The notes: a model not told the origin generated them from the letters alone. Counted from the stretch's first letter, positions 42,536 through 54,948 are shown. The stretch is DNA of 64,000 bases from Trichosphaerium sp. ATCC 40318 (GCA_038496445.1 JALMLS010000556.1:186001-250000); one strand, 5' to 3'. Translations and numbers: made by a program.

Positions 42536-43027
42536 TTAACTTCTTGGTGCAGGATCGTCTCTCGTTGGGTAGCCCTCCATTGCGTCGTTGTAATACTAGA
42601 ATTAAGTGAGTTACGTATTAATACATGGCGCAGGTATGTGAAATCAAGTGTCTACAGTGTAGTGCGACTGTTAAATCAAAAACCGCTCAAATTATTAACA
42701 ATTGTATTACTGATGCAGATTCTGCGTACCATTTCGTTTCTGAACACCATGAGGAGAATACTAAGCGTTGTGAGCTACAGTATAAATATAATTAACTTAC
42801 GGTGGTGGTATGAGAAACATAGCGCCTAGTAGCGCAATCTCGGACCATGTTGGATTGAAGAAAGGCTCACAATTATTCCTGTACCACATACTTTCTTCTA
42901 TGCCACGATGAGGGTTAAAGCCCAATTTCTGTGTTGGTCTAGACATCGAAAAAAAGCGTCTTTGTTGATATAAGGCAAAACGCCTAACGACAGCGCGTTG
43001 GGCAGTTTGTGCGAGCAGGTTACTCAT
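42536..43027 (-). CDS. Small mitochondrial membrane protein, probably a respiratory-complex accessory subunit
   Basis: ATG 43027 begins an Arg-rich, acid-free presequence (LLAQTAQRAVVRRFALYQQR) typical of mitochondrial targeting. Then comes NPHRGIEESMWYRNNCEPFF and a hydrophobic segment EIALLGAMFLIPPP. A GTAAGT donor follows. The last exon near 42536-42601 reads YYNDAMEGYPTRDDPAPRS, ending TAA. Roughly 95 residues with one membrane helix. The layout resembles small NADH dehydrogenase (complex I) or cytochrome oxidase accessory subunits. I cannot name the exact subunit. The intron is about 200 bp, longer than its neighbours. Confidence 0.6.
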
Positions 43028-43157
43028 CCGTTGTTTTGGTCGCTCACTACAATTTGACTTTTGCTGATTTTTAGGTTGGCACTAATTTCTACAGCAGTAA
43101 TTGTAAATGCTTCCAACATGACGTTATTACTTCAAGGCTAAAATATAAAGGAGAGCA

Positions 43158-46100
43158 ATGGCGGAACGTCATTTTAGCGTAACTGACGATGATGTTGAGG
43201 GTGAAAAGGCAAGGGAGCGCGTCAAAGATGCTTTAAGACGAAAATCAAAAGGTATTGTTGGCAGGGACAAAATTGAACGCGAAAACGGCCACATTGGAAA
43301 GAAGAAAGCACGGTCTCGTAACACTGGGTGAGTATGGTTGTACTGTCTTGAATGGGCAATAGTATACTCAGTACAAAATACAAGTTACAATTTTACTCAT
43401 CTTTATGATCTAGTTCGTCCAAAGCAAGTACAAAGAACTGTTTAAACCTATTATGGGAACGGCGGGAGTTGTTGACTGTATTTCGCGAACATCTTTATCA
43501 CGTTGGAAACGCATTTAACCTCCGATTCTATCTTGAGTGCAGTGAGTCACAAAAACAATAGGTTTTGATCTTTTTTTTTACATTTTTTACCTCTTTTTGG
43601 TAATTTTGTTTTTCGCGACTGCACGCTCTACGATCAGTTAAAAACTGGCTACAATCGCTTCAAAAACTATGTGTACTCATTTTACATACTTACTGATCCA
43701 TTTAAGAGCTATTTGCAAAGGTTGAAGATGTAGAACTTTTAAGCCGTCGAGCACATGAGATTTTTGACGCATATATCAACCCGAGGGGTATGAGAGCTTT
43801 GGATTGTATAACCGATAGTTGTTATAAGGTATGTTGGTATTACTCTTACAAAAAATTATCTATTAAAGGCCGTAACAACTTGTTGTTCACGTGCTATCCA
43901 AATACGAAAAAAAAACCCTTGAAAACCGAAACTTTTCACACCTTTCATAGAAAACTAGTTCCTGTCGTTAACTTTTTTTAACATTCTTCACCGTAGTGTA
44001 TAAACCAAGGATTGTCTTCTATCAATAGACATTTATTTGAACCAGCTTTGGCAGTTGTCATCCAAATCTTACAAAAAGATTTCGAAAAGTTTCGTAAATG
44101 TGAAAAATACCCAAAAGATCTTCCTAATGAAGAAACGTTACCAAATATCAGAAGGATCCGTTCACAAACTATTATGTATTATGAGTATATGCGCAAGATA
44201 AAACGTAGTGAAGAAACGGCAAAGAGTGATCCAGGAATACGCGTTTTATTGTACAACAATCCAATAACAGTGTACGCCAAAACAGATTTTTTTTTCTCGT
44301 TGAAACAGTTCCTAAATCTGACTACTTTGATCAAGGAAAGAGCCAGCCGATGATGATTCTAAACTCACCTTTGAAAAGCTTTTTGAACATAGGGAGCTAA
44401 TGAGAGCATTTGAAGAATTCTTAAAGATATCTTATGCTCAAGAAAATTTGTATTTTATAATTTCTGTTGGTACCTCCCTTTGCAAATCTAAACTCTTAGA
44501 GAACCTTCCTTTTAATACTCAATTAGATTCGTACATGGCCCTTCGAGATCAAGAAGAGCGTACAGCACGAGCACTTGAGATTTTTGAGCAATTTGTTCAC
44601 CCTAGTGCAGCGACACCTATTAACCTCAGCCATGAATCTGTAAAGGTACAAAAAACGTCCTTTGATTTTTATTCAACTTTTATTTCTTTTGCAATGAATC
44701 TTTCACCAGCTATTTGATGGCTTCCAATTCATGAATATTTTCCTGAGTCATGGGTAGCAAACATCTTTTGGTGTAAGATGGGACCCCTCATTGATTGCTT
44801 TCCAAGATTTTTTTATTTGATTTTTTTTTTGTTTTGTGGGCGCTCATTGTTACTAAGTTACTTACTGGATTTTTTTTTATCTAGTTGGTTCAAGAAAAAT
44901 TAGAGAATCCAGCAGAGATAATTTTCGAAGAAGCTAGAGATATTGTTATGAATTATTTAAAGAATGACTACTTTCCTGATTTTAAAATGTCAGAGAACTG
45001 TCCAAAGTGGCCATTACCACAAAAACGTAAAGAGGAAAAAACGATAGAGTTATATGATACATTAGTAAAGATTAGGAAGAGTAATAGTTTAAAAAAATCA
45101 AAGAAAGTAAGTCACCATTATTTCTTGTTCACAAAATCTCGTTTTTTTCGCTTTTATTTTTTGTTGTCGTGCGCACTTCTTGTTGAGTTGTATCGTGTTT
45201 ACTCTAACATATGTCCTATCGCTGAGTACTAATATGTTATGCTTTTAGGCACCTCAAATGGAGGATATTTATACCAGTAGAGATTTATTAATGGATTTTC
45301 GAGAGTTTGTTTATTATCGACATTCTCAAGAACATTTACAGTTTGCTCTTGAGTGTGGTAAGTTAAATTCATATTTTTTATTGCAAAGACTTGTCAATGT
45401 TTACAGTTTACAATTATTTGTATCAACGTCTTCGACACACAATCACGTGTTGAGTAAAAGGCGAAAAAAAAAAGAAGTTTCGGACGACAGTACTTACCGG
45501 ACGTTGTAGAAATATACAGACGTACAAATGATCCAAAGGAGCGTGTTATACGAGCGGAACAAATATATTCACGATTTTGTCAACCTGATGGTAAAGATGC
45601 TGTAAATATTGATGAAATGTTGGTAGAGGTATAATTTGATTCATTTTTTTTTTTGTAGTCTCGTTTACTTGTCTTCTCTGTAACACATGTAAACCTTGAT
45701 TTGCTTTATTTAACATATTACAATAGATGATAGAGGAAAAAATGAAGGGAAGAAACTTACCTAAGGACTTGTTTCATGACGCTAGTGAAGCAGTACGTTT
45801 TTACGAAAACTGCAATCTTTTCTTTTTATGCTGATGCTAAACTTTGTACCGATACTTAATATCTTATTGATGTAGGTTATGGTTATTCTACAACACCAAT
45901 TATGGCCTCAATTCCTTCGTTCGGAAATGTACTCACCGCCAAAGAAGAAGAAGGATAAGAAAGTACCTGCTAAGCTTTCAAGACGTAACACAATAAAAAA
46001 TTATGAAGAACTTCGTGCCCGCCTAAAGGTGGAAGAAAGGACTGCTCCACCAACATGGGATGCAATCTGGAGTGAAAGAGATCTGATGTTATCATTCTGC

Positions 46101-46710
46101 AGTTTCTTACATGAGAAGAAAGCGGAGAATAGGATTCGTTTTGTACTACATGCAGGTAATAGCAAATTTTTGAAGTGACAACTTTATTGCCTTTACGGAG
46201 ACATGTCAACCTTTGTTTTAGAGCTGTTCACTGAGGAATCGAATGATGAAAAGAGGAAAGAAAAGGGTCACTTTCTTTATAAAGAGTACATAAAACCTAA
46301 CTCAGTAATGCATGTGCCGTTCACAAGTGAATGTGTCAAGGTAACCCAATTTTTTTGAAAAGTCCATGCCCGAAGAACTCCCCGAAAAACCCTCCAGAGT
46401 GCACTATCCCTCAGGCTTTAAACTTCCCTGTACTGCCTATTTATTTACGGGGTAATTCATTGTGCATGCTTCTAGAGGAGTTTAGATTTCCGTCGAAACT
46501 CTGAAGCAAAATGTGTTTTGATTCAATTTCAATTCAATACCAAAATAATCTTCTTGACACTTTTGTTAGTGGATACGCGGAAATGTTGCTCTTGCGAACA
46601 AGTCCTTGTTCAACGAGGCTTTATTTCAGGCATGGTATTATCTAAAGAATGAGTATTGGCCGGAGTTCATAGCCATGGGGTCGTGGAGTCATGGACAAGC
46701 GAGTAAATAG
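43158..46710 (+). CDS. Protein with four tandem RGS-like domains
   Basis: ATG 43158 starts a charged N-terminus (MAERHFSVTDDDVEGEKARE). Four modules follow, each with the RGS opening xxRxLxxxFREFLxxxHxxExLxFxLEC and later helices. Module 1: WERRELLTVFREHLYHVGNA, FNLRFYLEC (43440-44110). Module 2: FEHRELMRAFEEFLKISYAQ, ENLYFIISVG (44370-45010). Module 3: YTSRDLLMDFREFVYYRHSQ, EHLQFALECG (45260-45900). Module 4: WSERDLMLSFCSFLHEKKAE, NRIRFVLHAG (46055-46690). Each ends near a YLKNDYFPDFK-type helix. RGS domains accelerate GTP hydrolysis by G-alpha subunits; four in one chain is unusual. Modules differ in key contact positions, so some may only bind. About fifteen exons, stop TAG 46708-46710. 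Suits the class C receptor at 14.7 kb as part of G-protein signalling. Confidence 0.82.
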
Positions 46711-47390
46711 TTTTTTTCTTTGCGAATCTCAAAAAAAAAAGACGAAGAAATCATGTAGCGTATTGAAGTTATTTCAACTTGTATTGTATACCTCTATCGC
46801 TATTTCGCGCAAAGAAACATTGTAGATCTTGTAGTTTTAACATAAAAAAGAAATTGAATCACTATGCTCGCGAGCAAAAGGTCTCATTTGATTTACGAGG
46901 TAGTTAATTGAAACGGAAAGGTTTGTCCGATTTAGACGCATACTTTGGGTCTGAAGGGTATCAATTATGGTAAATGTGCTGCTTGTTGTCATAAAACGCG
47001 TATTGAGAGGTTTTTTGGACAGTACACAGTGATTTGATTGCTTAAAGATTGAAAGTTGCATTAAAGCCGAAAAGAGTCTTTAACGTCGCAACGAACTGGC
47101 ACTATACTTGAAAATATCGCGGTAGTACGTTTTGCGATCCGAGAAAGGACATTCAAGGGTTTTGTAAAAAAGGATTCAAGCAAAACTGCACTGCTGTACT
47201 AATCGATAAAGGAGTATATAGAGTATGGTGTTATCGTTAGCAATACATTTCATCTCCGTGTGACTTAAAATAACTTCCCTGGGACGGAGTTTTTTGGGAT
47301 TATATTTTCGTATTTTTTTGATTTACGCAAGCAGCAAAACTCAACTCTAAAGTTAACTCCCTTTTGCATCATAATCAATATATTAATAGT
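46711..47390. other. Intergenic, no gene seen
   Basis: About 680 bases between two plus-strand genes. Short frames only. Presumed 3' region of the RGS gene and promoter of the WD40 gene. Confidence 0.45.
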
Positions 47391-49348
47391 ATGAGCGGAC
47401 CAGAAGCAAACGTACGCAGTATGATATTATTTACAGCAGTATTAATTGTTTTAAAGCCAATAAGACCTCTATGTGTATGGAAGTTAAAGGCGGCAATAAA
47501 GAGACTCATACTCGATGGTTCTCTTCTTATTTCAACAAGCGCTAATGATAAAATACGCGTATGGTCTATAAACCCATTGACTGGACATATAACGCCCGAA
47601 AAGACTTTCAAGGTATGGATAATCTATTTTTTGTAGTTTTTTCAATGTTTAACGAATTGTAGGGCCACAAGGGCACACCAACTAAATTAGTGATTCACAA
47701 GAGCATACTACTTGCACTAAGCTCCCACGACAGTACTCTTAGATCTTGGAATCTTCAAGTACGTCCAAAAAACGCTTTTTATTGCAATTTTTTTTTAATT
47801 CCTAAATCGTCATTTGTCGGCCGATTTTTTTGCATCTCGCGTTCAAAGCTAATAAAACCATACAGACACTTGAACCTCATAAGAACTTTGAAGGTCATGA
47901 ACAACATTTATCTGACCTTGCAGTTTGTGAGAAAGAGGATATTATGTACACTTCTAGTTTCGATAATACAATACGTTCATGGAATATAATGGTACCTAAA
48001 ATTGTTATTGTTTCTATTAATTGCTTTTTTTTTTTTGGATACGATATCCATGCTCATTATGTTACCGTTTTTGGAAAAACTGAAAAACTGTTTTGTAGTC
48101 CTGGTCAAAAAATAGTTTCTAACTTACTTTAGAAAGGAGGTAAAGCGTTGAATGTATTCAAAGGACATTCAGATAGCGTCACTTGTGTTAGAGTAAAAGG
48201 AAAACACTTATTTTCGGCATCTGTACGTATTGCTTCCTTTTGATACAATATTTCGAAATTATTGTTCTCTGTAATGTTATAAACCTCGAAATCTAACTTT
48301 TGTAAACGCGTAGTCGCGTTTCGTGTTTTTTCGCGTTTTTTTTTTGCCAAGGCTCTAATGTTTCTCAAATATAGGCTGATAAGACTGTACGTATTTGGTT
48401 ACGTAAAGGAGGGCAAAATACGAACATTTTGCATGGTCATACGAATTTTGTGTTTGGACTTCATTTGCATTCTGATACTATATTCTCTTATTCCCACGAT
48501 GGCACAGTTAGATTATGGAAAATGAAGGTAAAGAAAATAGTTTTTTCGGACAAAAAATTTCCTTAAAGAGAGTTAATATTACATGACGCTATACAATTGA
48601 TTTCTTCTTTTGTCTGCCTGTTATATTGTTTGCACGTACTAATATATTACATTGTAGACTGGCGAGCTTAAACATACAATTGACGTTGGGTACCCTGTCA
48701 AGTCCATGAAATTACAAAACAAGCAGTTGTTTACCAGTGCGAAGAGTATATTAGAAAGTTGGTCATTAAAAGGCAAAAAGGTATGACCTACGAAACACAT
48801 GTCTAACAATTTTTTTCTTCAGTTTTTTTTTTTGATTATCGTTTACTTAAATTGGCTTTTTTAACCTCTTAAATAGCTTTACACTGTCGAAGGACACTCT
48901 GGTCAAATATTATGTAACACATGGTATGGTAAAAAGTACTTGTTTACAGGTGGTCAAGACCGTACTGTTCGAGCATGGGATTTAGATGTAAGTAACAACT
49001 TTGCACTTTTTATGTTTGCTTTTATATTCAACAAATTATTCGCTTTTTTTCCGCCCCACACCTTGGAGATACTACTCTTACAAGCGAAAAACCCTGTGAC
49101 ATAACGTATTTCTGTGTGGGGCAGAAAAAAAATGGGAGTTGAATAAGAAACTATGTAGAGAATGAAGATATCTTATTTTTTTCTTCTAGAATAAAGGAAA
49201 ACAAATGCTACTATTCCGTGGTCATGAGGGCATGGTTAACGCTTTAGAATTAAAGGATAGATGGGTATTTAGTGGTGGAGAGGATTGTACAATACGACTA
49301 TGGCCAAACCCAATCTTCTCAAAATCAGAGGCAAAAGGATGGGTCTAA
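47391..49348 (+). CDS. WD40-repeat protein, seven or eight blades
   Basis: The exons largely correspond to WD40 blades: ISTSANDKIRVWSINP; ALSSHDSTLRSWNLQ; YTSSFDNTIRSWNIM; FKGHSDSVTCVRVKGKHLFS followed by ADKTVRIWLRKGG; LHGHTNFVFGLHLHSDTIFS followed by DGTVRLWKMK; LFTSAKSILESWSLKGK; VEGHSGQILCNTW with GGQDRTVRAWDLD; FRGHEGMVNALELK with GGEDCTIRLWPNP. The stop is TAA 49346-49348. Start taken at ATG 47391 (another in-frame ATG at 47364); the N-terminus before the first blade is short. Introns sit near blade boundaries, pointing to blade duplication. The repeated GG(Q/E)D pattern resembles the TRAF7/FBXW class, but no F-box or RING is seen. It would act as a protein-interaction platform; partners unknown. 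Confidence 0.85.
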
Positions 49349-49744
49349 TCGGATTTCAACACGATCAATTCGTTTCTTCTTTTTTTTTCATGTCTTTAAA
49401 ACGTAACTGGAAAAGTTAAAATACTTAATGAAGACATCATGATGGAGAGAATTGTACATATATACTCATGAAGTGACTTGTATTTCTACGATAAATAAAC
49501 AACTTTTATGTTAATTGTATGGCGCGTACAACAATTGAGATTAATAGTGATATTTCCCAACTGACGTCAGTTGTTACTTCGACCTACTTCACAGTCGCCT
49601 CAGTATTTTCGGCATCGACTGACTGAGCGACACTACACTTATCACTCTTGTCCTAATTCTCATCAACAATACAACCAAAACAATTGCTATGAAGCTGAGG
49701 TGCGTTTTGCTTTATTTGGTGTTGATGACATAAACACATGAGAA
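49349..49744. other. Convergent 3' intergenic region
   Basis: Between the stops of the WD40 gene and the inverted secreted copy D. AATAAA near 49490. The final 60 bases before 49745 are the AATAAAG-containing 3' flank shared by all family copies. Confidence 0.45.
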
Positions 49745-50996
49745 TTAACGGTGTAAAAGCTTTATTCTTTCTTCATCAGAATGTATTGATCGTTTCCTAA
49801 ATAACAGGTTTCAACAAGATGATCTTGGTTTAGTTACGAAAAGAACTCAGAAAAAAAAAAGAAAAGAAAGATCTCTGTCTTACCGTGAAACACATGTCGG
49901 TAGAGTTGGTGGAGTGAAACCAGGGTAGAATTTAAACGGCAAAGAAAAAGATGGTCCGTAATGCTGTGTAGAACCTAATTAAACCCGTTACCTTAGCTGG
50001 AGGTTCTGTTATAAATGTATAACTTACCTGTTACTTTGTCTACCTCTGAAGAGATAGAAACATCACCAAGTACGAGTCTATCATCATCTAATCTTTCTAA
50101 TGATACAATTGCAGACAGTGACAATGACAAAGCAGTTAGCGTTGACATGGCAGTAAAATCAAATTGGCATGGTGCTCCAGATGCAAGTGTTGAACTTGGG
50201 AACTGATGAATGGATGGTCCGTCCATAGAGCGCAATAATATGAAAAGTACATCTCCATCAATGACAACTAGGTAAAGTTAGTATGTTGCTAAGTGTACAT
50301 ACGCGTAAAAGTTTTCACTTAAAAATTGTAATCTTCTGCTGTGATCTCCCTACTTACAATCTCCAGTCCCAGCCATTGTAGTGCATGATGCTACAGGTCC
50401 CGACATACAATTAGCAGAAGATGGATCAAAAGTGTACTCCATAAACTGTTGTGAATCTGCGTTAAATATGAAAAACGTGTTTTCTGAAATAAAATCCCCG
50501 CCGAAGTAATTAGCGGTTCTGTCCATTCCATTATTTCCTCTACATATCTCAACATCACTTTCTGTCTTCACTACAAAATTATCTGCTTGGAATAACACTA
50601 ACAGAGAACCATCCAGAGCAGGTACTACAAAAACAGTTATTTTAAGTCAAATCTGCTCAGATTTATTGTGGTTTTTTCTTTGGGATACGTAGTACGTACT
50701 TAGTGCAGTAGATAAAGGGGTATAACCGGTTGGCGTGAGACCTGTGAATTGAACATTGAACAAATCAGGTACTAAAAGTCAGCCTTAGATCGCAGATTTG
50801 AACAACAGTAAAAATACAAAAGTTGTAGCATAAAGTCTTCTAAAGCTTGCGTACTTCCTGAGAGGTCTATACCGACTGTAATTACATTGCTATTAGGTGA
50901 CATCATAGGTTGGGGAGCGTGAATATATCCAGGAGGTCGTTGACAATAGCATGTGCCTACAAAGGCCAAAATGAGAACGATAACTGTATTGTACAT
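49745..50996 (-). CDS. Secreted lineage-specific family protein, copy D (inverted)
   Basis: Same six exons on the minus strand. ATG 50996: MYNTVIVLILAFVGTCYCQ, RPPGYIHAPQPMMSPNSN. Exon 3: VPALDGSLLVLFQADNFVVK, ESDVEICRGNNGMDRT, FISENTFFIF, QQFMEYTFDPSSANC. Exon 4: SIHQFPSSTLASGAPCQFD and LERLDDDRLVLGDVS. Exon 5: FSLPFKFYPGFTPPTLPTC. Exon 6: RSIHSDEERIKLLHR and TAA at 49745-49747. All frames and splice sites look intact. A TAC-to-TAA change in exon 6 would stop one alternative frame but is AAG (Lys) in the conserved frame, supporting the frame chosen for all copies. Confidence 0.76.
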
Positions 50997-51560
50997 GCTG
51001 TTTTAGACCTATTGAAAACAAATGAGTAAGGGTCACTTTCTCGTTGTTCTTGGTTATATTTTATTATTGCTGTCGTACAATGTTTACTTCTAGCTTCTTT
51101 TGTGGTGCTTTTGGAAGTCTTTTTGAAGCCACGTATTTACTTAAGTGCAGTTTTTTTTTTCATTGTTCATTGAAAAAATACGGACATCCAACATTTACCT
51201 TCTACTTAGGTGCTCTTTATGGTTGTTTACAAAAAGTGACATCTAAGAATCAGATAAAAGTAAAAATAAAATCATAGGTATGTTATCAGGTAAACCACGG
51301 TAGCTAGGACCGCTAGTTTCAGATTGTCTGATCAAATTTAGAAGTGGCCCAGATCTTCAAATTTGACGTTTCAAATCTCTAGCTCTTAAAAGTTCTCGCG
51401 AACAAGACTTTTGAGTGAATGTAACAAAATGAGACACTAAACTTCAGCAACTTATGCTCATTCTGCAGCAATCAAAACAACCAGACCAGTTGGGGTGCGT
51501 TTTGCTTTATTTGGTGTTGATCATAAAGACATGTAAAAGTTGTATGCTTTGTTAATCAAA
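50997..51560 (-). repeat. Inverted copy of secreted-family intergenic DNA
   Basis: Reading leftwards, 51550-51290 matches 32805-33027 (copy A 3' flank up to copy B). The next part, 51290-51000, matches 36531-36817 (copy C upstream region). The duplicated block at 49.7-51.6 kb is therefore a whole gene with a full 5' intergenic unit, turned around and separated from the main array by about 11 kb of unrelated genes. Confidence 0.8.
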
Positions 51561-52052
51561 AAAAAGGGATGTTTTGATCATCAAGAGCATTAACCACTTC
51601 TTTTACCACAGTCAAATTTCAAGGGTTGTATACAATTGTAGGTACTATTCGCAGAGTTTGTTTTTCTTGTACTTACCTTTTTACAAATCTGTATTATACC
51701 ACTTTAGGTACAGTGTATGTTAGGCCTCTGAGTCTCCCTACTCTCAAGAATGATTGAGTATTTCAACAAAGGGAGCATAGTAACAATAAAAACCAGCTCG
51801 ATAACTTTTACTTACATAGCAATAAAGTTCCATGAATTTGTTAGGTACAACCATACCCTTGGTAATTTTAGAACACGTAAGAATAGGGCGTTGATTGATA
51901 TATTGCAAAACTATGTGCGCAACCTAGACTGCCTAATGGAAAACAAAAGGTTTTTGTATGATACAATGGAGAACGAGACAATGAGTATAAGCTACAAGTT
52001 TTTCTATTGTTTATTTTTTTTATAGGCTGGCTTTTAGTATCAAACACGTGCT
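51561..52052. other. Intergenic, no confident gene
   Basis: A 91-codon frame at 51750-52025 on the plus strand has no start context, splice signal or recognisable motif and ends in a T-run. I treat it as chance. Confidence 0.4.
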
Positions 52053-52910
52053 CTATCTTTTCCTTTTTCTGCGTCTTGTTTTCGTCTTCTTTTTTTTAGG
52101 TTTCTGTGGTTTAGGGCGTTTCTTTGTTGAATTAGTACTTGTCTTCTTTACTTTAGGGTATTTGTTGTTTGATCTATTTGGTTTACTTGTTGGAGAACGT
52201 TGCTTTGTTGAGAGACTTGTCGTTGCTGGAGAACGTTGTGCAGTTGAGTGACTTGTCTTTACTGCAAAAAGACTGGTTCCAAAGATACCTGTATTTCTCT
52301 TCGCTGGTGTGGAATGCTGTGCTGTTGATTGACTCGTTGTTTTCCTCTTCTGCGATAAGTGTTTTTTTCTTAATCGTGTTGTAGTTTCCTTTGCTTCAGA
52401 TAGCTTTGTTTTAAGAAAACCTGTTGCTTTCTTTCTTCTAGAACCCGATGATTCTGATCGGTTCGCGCTCGGACGTGCTGGTAGCTGTTCATCTTCTTTG
52501 TTAAAATACATTTCGTTGATGATGTCTTGCTCCCAAACACTCATTTCTGTCTCTTCAACCGAAGGATCATCTGCGTTCTTGCTGTTTATTGATGCCTTGT
52601 ACGAAACTGATCCATCGGGTCTTATACTCCAACCACTGACACAGTAGTTACCGGTTGTTGTTATCCATCCTTGGTGTGAAGCGAACTCGACTAACTTCTC
52701 GTGTGAAGATTCAATATCTTCCATATGTACTTCTCCTTGTGCTATGACGCATGTTGTACTTATGCGTCTGTAAACCATGATACATGTGTATCCAAGAGTT
52801 GATTTTTTTGGAAGTTGGAATGTCTGTTTTCCGCATACATACGATACGTAGTAAGGCGAGATATCTGTTGTAAATAGTGCGTTTAGAACACTTGTCTCAG
52901 TTCTTCCCAT
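52053..52910 (-). CDS. Basic low-complexity-tailed protein, 285 residues, intronless
   Basis: Single frame from ATG 52910. Residues 1-110 look globular (YYVSYVCGKQTFQLPKKSTL, YTCIMVYRRISTTCVIAQGE, GNYCVSGWSIRPDGSVSY). From about residue 150 the protein is Ser/Thr/Lys/Arg rich with imperfect repeats of the type TTSxSTAQxSPA. It ends in a strongly basic tail (KKKKTKTRRRKRKR). The tail suggests nuclear or nucleolar targeting and nucleic-acid binding, by composition only. No family recognised. Lack of introns is unusual here. Confidence 0.6.
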   Translation of the reverse strand: MGRTETSVLNALFTTDISPYYVSYVCGKQTFQLPKKSTLGYTCIMVYRRISTTCVIAQGEVHMEDIESSHEKLVEFASHQGWITTTGNYCVSGWSIRPDGSVSYKASINSKNADDPSVEETEMSVWEQDIINEMYFNKEDEQLPARPSANRSESSGSRRKKATGFLKTKLSEAKETTTRLRKKHLSQKRKTTSQSTAQHSTPAKRNTGIFGTSLFAVKTSHSTAQRSPATTSLSTKQRSPTSKPNRSNNKYPKVKKTSTNSTKKRPKPQKPKKKKTKTRRRKRKR

Positions 52911-53724
52911 GACAGTATTGGTTTAAATTGTTTGTGTTGTGTTGTATGAACGTGTAGTTTATGTTTTATGTTCGGTGGTATTATGAATTATAGAAACATG
53001 TATGACGTTACAATATCACGTGAAATATTCATTAAACCCACAATTTCATTAGGATCTATGTGATTTTCCCGGATTGTCACGGTGTCTCAGTATCCAACAG
53101 TTAATACAGCAGAGCCTCTGTAGAATATCAATTCACCACGTGGGAAATATTTAAATTATCCGGCGAAATAATTTTTTTTCTCTAGAGGTGTTCCTTACGC
53201 GCAAACGTAGGAGAAATCTGTGGCTTTTTTTAGATTCTTGTTTCGCCTGGATGCTTCTGAGCTGCCCTATTACTAAAAGTAGCTGTGTCGATTAGCTTTA
53301 TTATTCTTAGGTGCTGCTACGCAAGCCAGCGCTTGCGATAGTATTTCAATATCGATGTTCTTAGGAAACTAATATTTTTAAGCATCTTCAGTCTGTACAT
53401 TGTTGAAATCGTTAGGATTATTGTAACTGTTCAGTTTATTGAGGTAATGATTTAACAGTGTGGTAAGATGGTGAGACCCTTATTACATGGGTTATAGGCA
53501 AGAATAGGAACGGGACAATAGCTAAGTAAAGTGTTATTAGAGAATTATACCAATATGGTACCCATTGGTTCCAAAGTGGAAGCTGATCGTTAGTGGTTGT
53601 GCAGCGCACAGGTATCCTTTGAGATCAAAGTAAAGATCTCCACGAACATCATTTGGGCAGTTGCATGTAGGGACCCACCTACAAGAAGGTGTTTTGCATC
53701 CTAGGGAGCAATGCAAATGGCTTG
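52911..53724. other. Intergenic, no gene seen
   Basis: About 800 bases with two CACGTG sequences (near 53019 and 53138) on the promoter side of the basic-protein gene. No supported gene. A continuation of the next minus-strand gene by splicing cannot be excluded. Confidence 0.4.
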
Positions 53725-54051
53725 CTATGGATGTGGTAAGAGGGTGAAAGAATCGCTTAAGATTGTACCTTCTGGTGCCTGAATAGGGCCCATGCTGCCG
53801 TTTCCTTTTACATCAATTGTAATAATGAGGTGTTCTTTTGTTACTACTAGCTTTACGACAGTGCAAAAATAGAAGGCGTTAAAACGAGATATCACGTTTT
53901 TAGGCATCCACTCATATCTTAGAAAATGACAAGCACCTCCACCGTATCCTGGCTGCGCTGGGCTAGTTTGAAAAGATGGATTGCCGCCGTATCCAGGTTG
54001 TTGGAATGTTGGGTTACCACCGAATCCTTGTTGAGGTTGTCCGTATTGCAT
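53725..54051 (-). CDS. Gly/Gln/Pro-rich N-terminus protein, 108 residues
   Basis: ATG 54051 begins MQYGQPQQGFGGNPTFQQPG, with three GYGGNPxFQ-type units. Then comes a compact segment (LRYEWMPKNVISRFNAFYFC, VVKLVVTKEHLIITIDVKGN). The repetitive start resembles the flexible N-termini of annexins, ALG-2/penta-EF proteins and fungal cell-surface proteins. The remainder is too short to assign. A stop occurs at 53725; further exons are possible. Confidence 0.5.
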   Translation of the reverse strand: MQYGQPQQGFGGNPTFQQPGYGGNPSFQTSPAQPGYGGGACHFLRYEWMPKNVISRFNAFYFCTVVKLVVTKEHLIITIDVKGNGSMGPIQAPEGTILSDSFTLLPHP

Positions 54052-54948
54052 GTTTGATGAGGTGTTGTTGATGAGTGTTTGAATTACAAATGAAGGAAGA
54101 TGTAGAACGTGCCCTTGTTAAGTATTGTGTTCGTTATTTTAATCTGCTGTTGATGATTATATGACAGGTTGCTCTCTGTTGTATCTACTTGGTACTGAAA
54201 CTGAATGGTTGTAAGCATTAGAGTCGTATTGCGTTCTTTACAGTGTGGCAGTTTTTAATCTTCACTCATCGTTCGCATAATAGAGCAACACCGTCAAACA
54301 ACCCAAATACTGTACCTTGCAGCTGTATGAATATCGTAGCGCCTTTTGAATAAAAAGGTCTTTCCAACGGTGTGTTATGATAACGTTTTATAAAAGGTAA
54401 CTTTTATTCAGTTACAATAGATCATCATAGGGCGTTAGTGTTATTTTACAACGTGGCACACGACAAAAATTGGTACCACGCATAAAATATGTACAATTTT
54501 TTTATATCTACAAAGCAGCATAGTCATAAGACTAGTAGGTATTCAAACGTCTTGACTTTCTCTAAAGTGGAACCTACTGAAAACTGACAGCCAGCAAAAA
54601 AATAAAAGTTGTACCGCGTGGGTGTATTGTTATTTTCAAATTTATCATTCTTCGTGTCACGTGTCATGAAGCGATATTTTTTCTTTCAACAATGAAGAAG
54701 CCGGCGTTCATTTCCTTATTTCATTGTAGTCGATTAAAATAAAAGCAATGACATAAAGAAAAGTCACAAGAACAATACAATAAAACGCTGAACTCCATGT
54801 TACTTATCGCATTTACTGACCATTATTTATATGGTAGAAGTATCATTGTATCCGTCAGAACTTACAGGTTGGGCATGACCGGATTTTTGTTAGGAGTGAT
54901 GTAACGAGAAGACTTAAATTCCTTACAATTCAGGTTAAATGAACGTGT
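54052..54948. other. Intergenic, no gene seen
   Basis: About 900 bases, AT-rich, with one CACGTG near 54656. Nothing coding recognised on either strand. Confidence 0.45.

Noticed and set aside
51750-52025. 91-codon plus-strand frame as a gene
   Set aside because: No homologous copy, no splice signals and a T-run end; judged to be chance.
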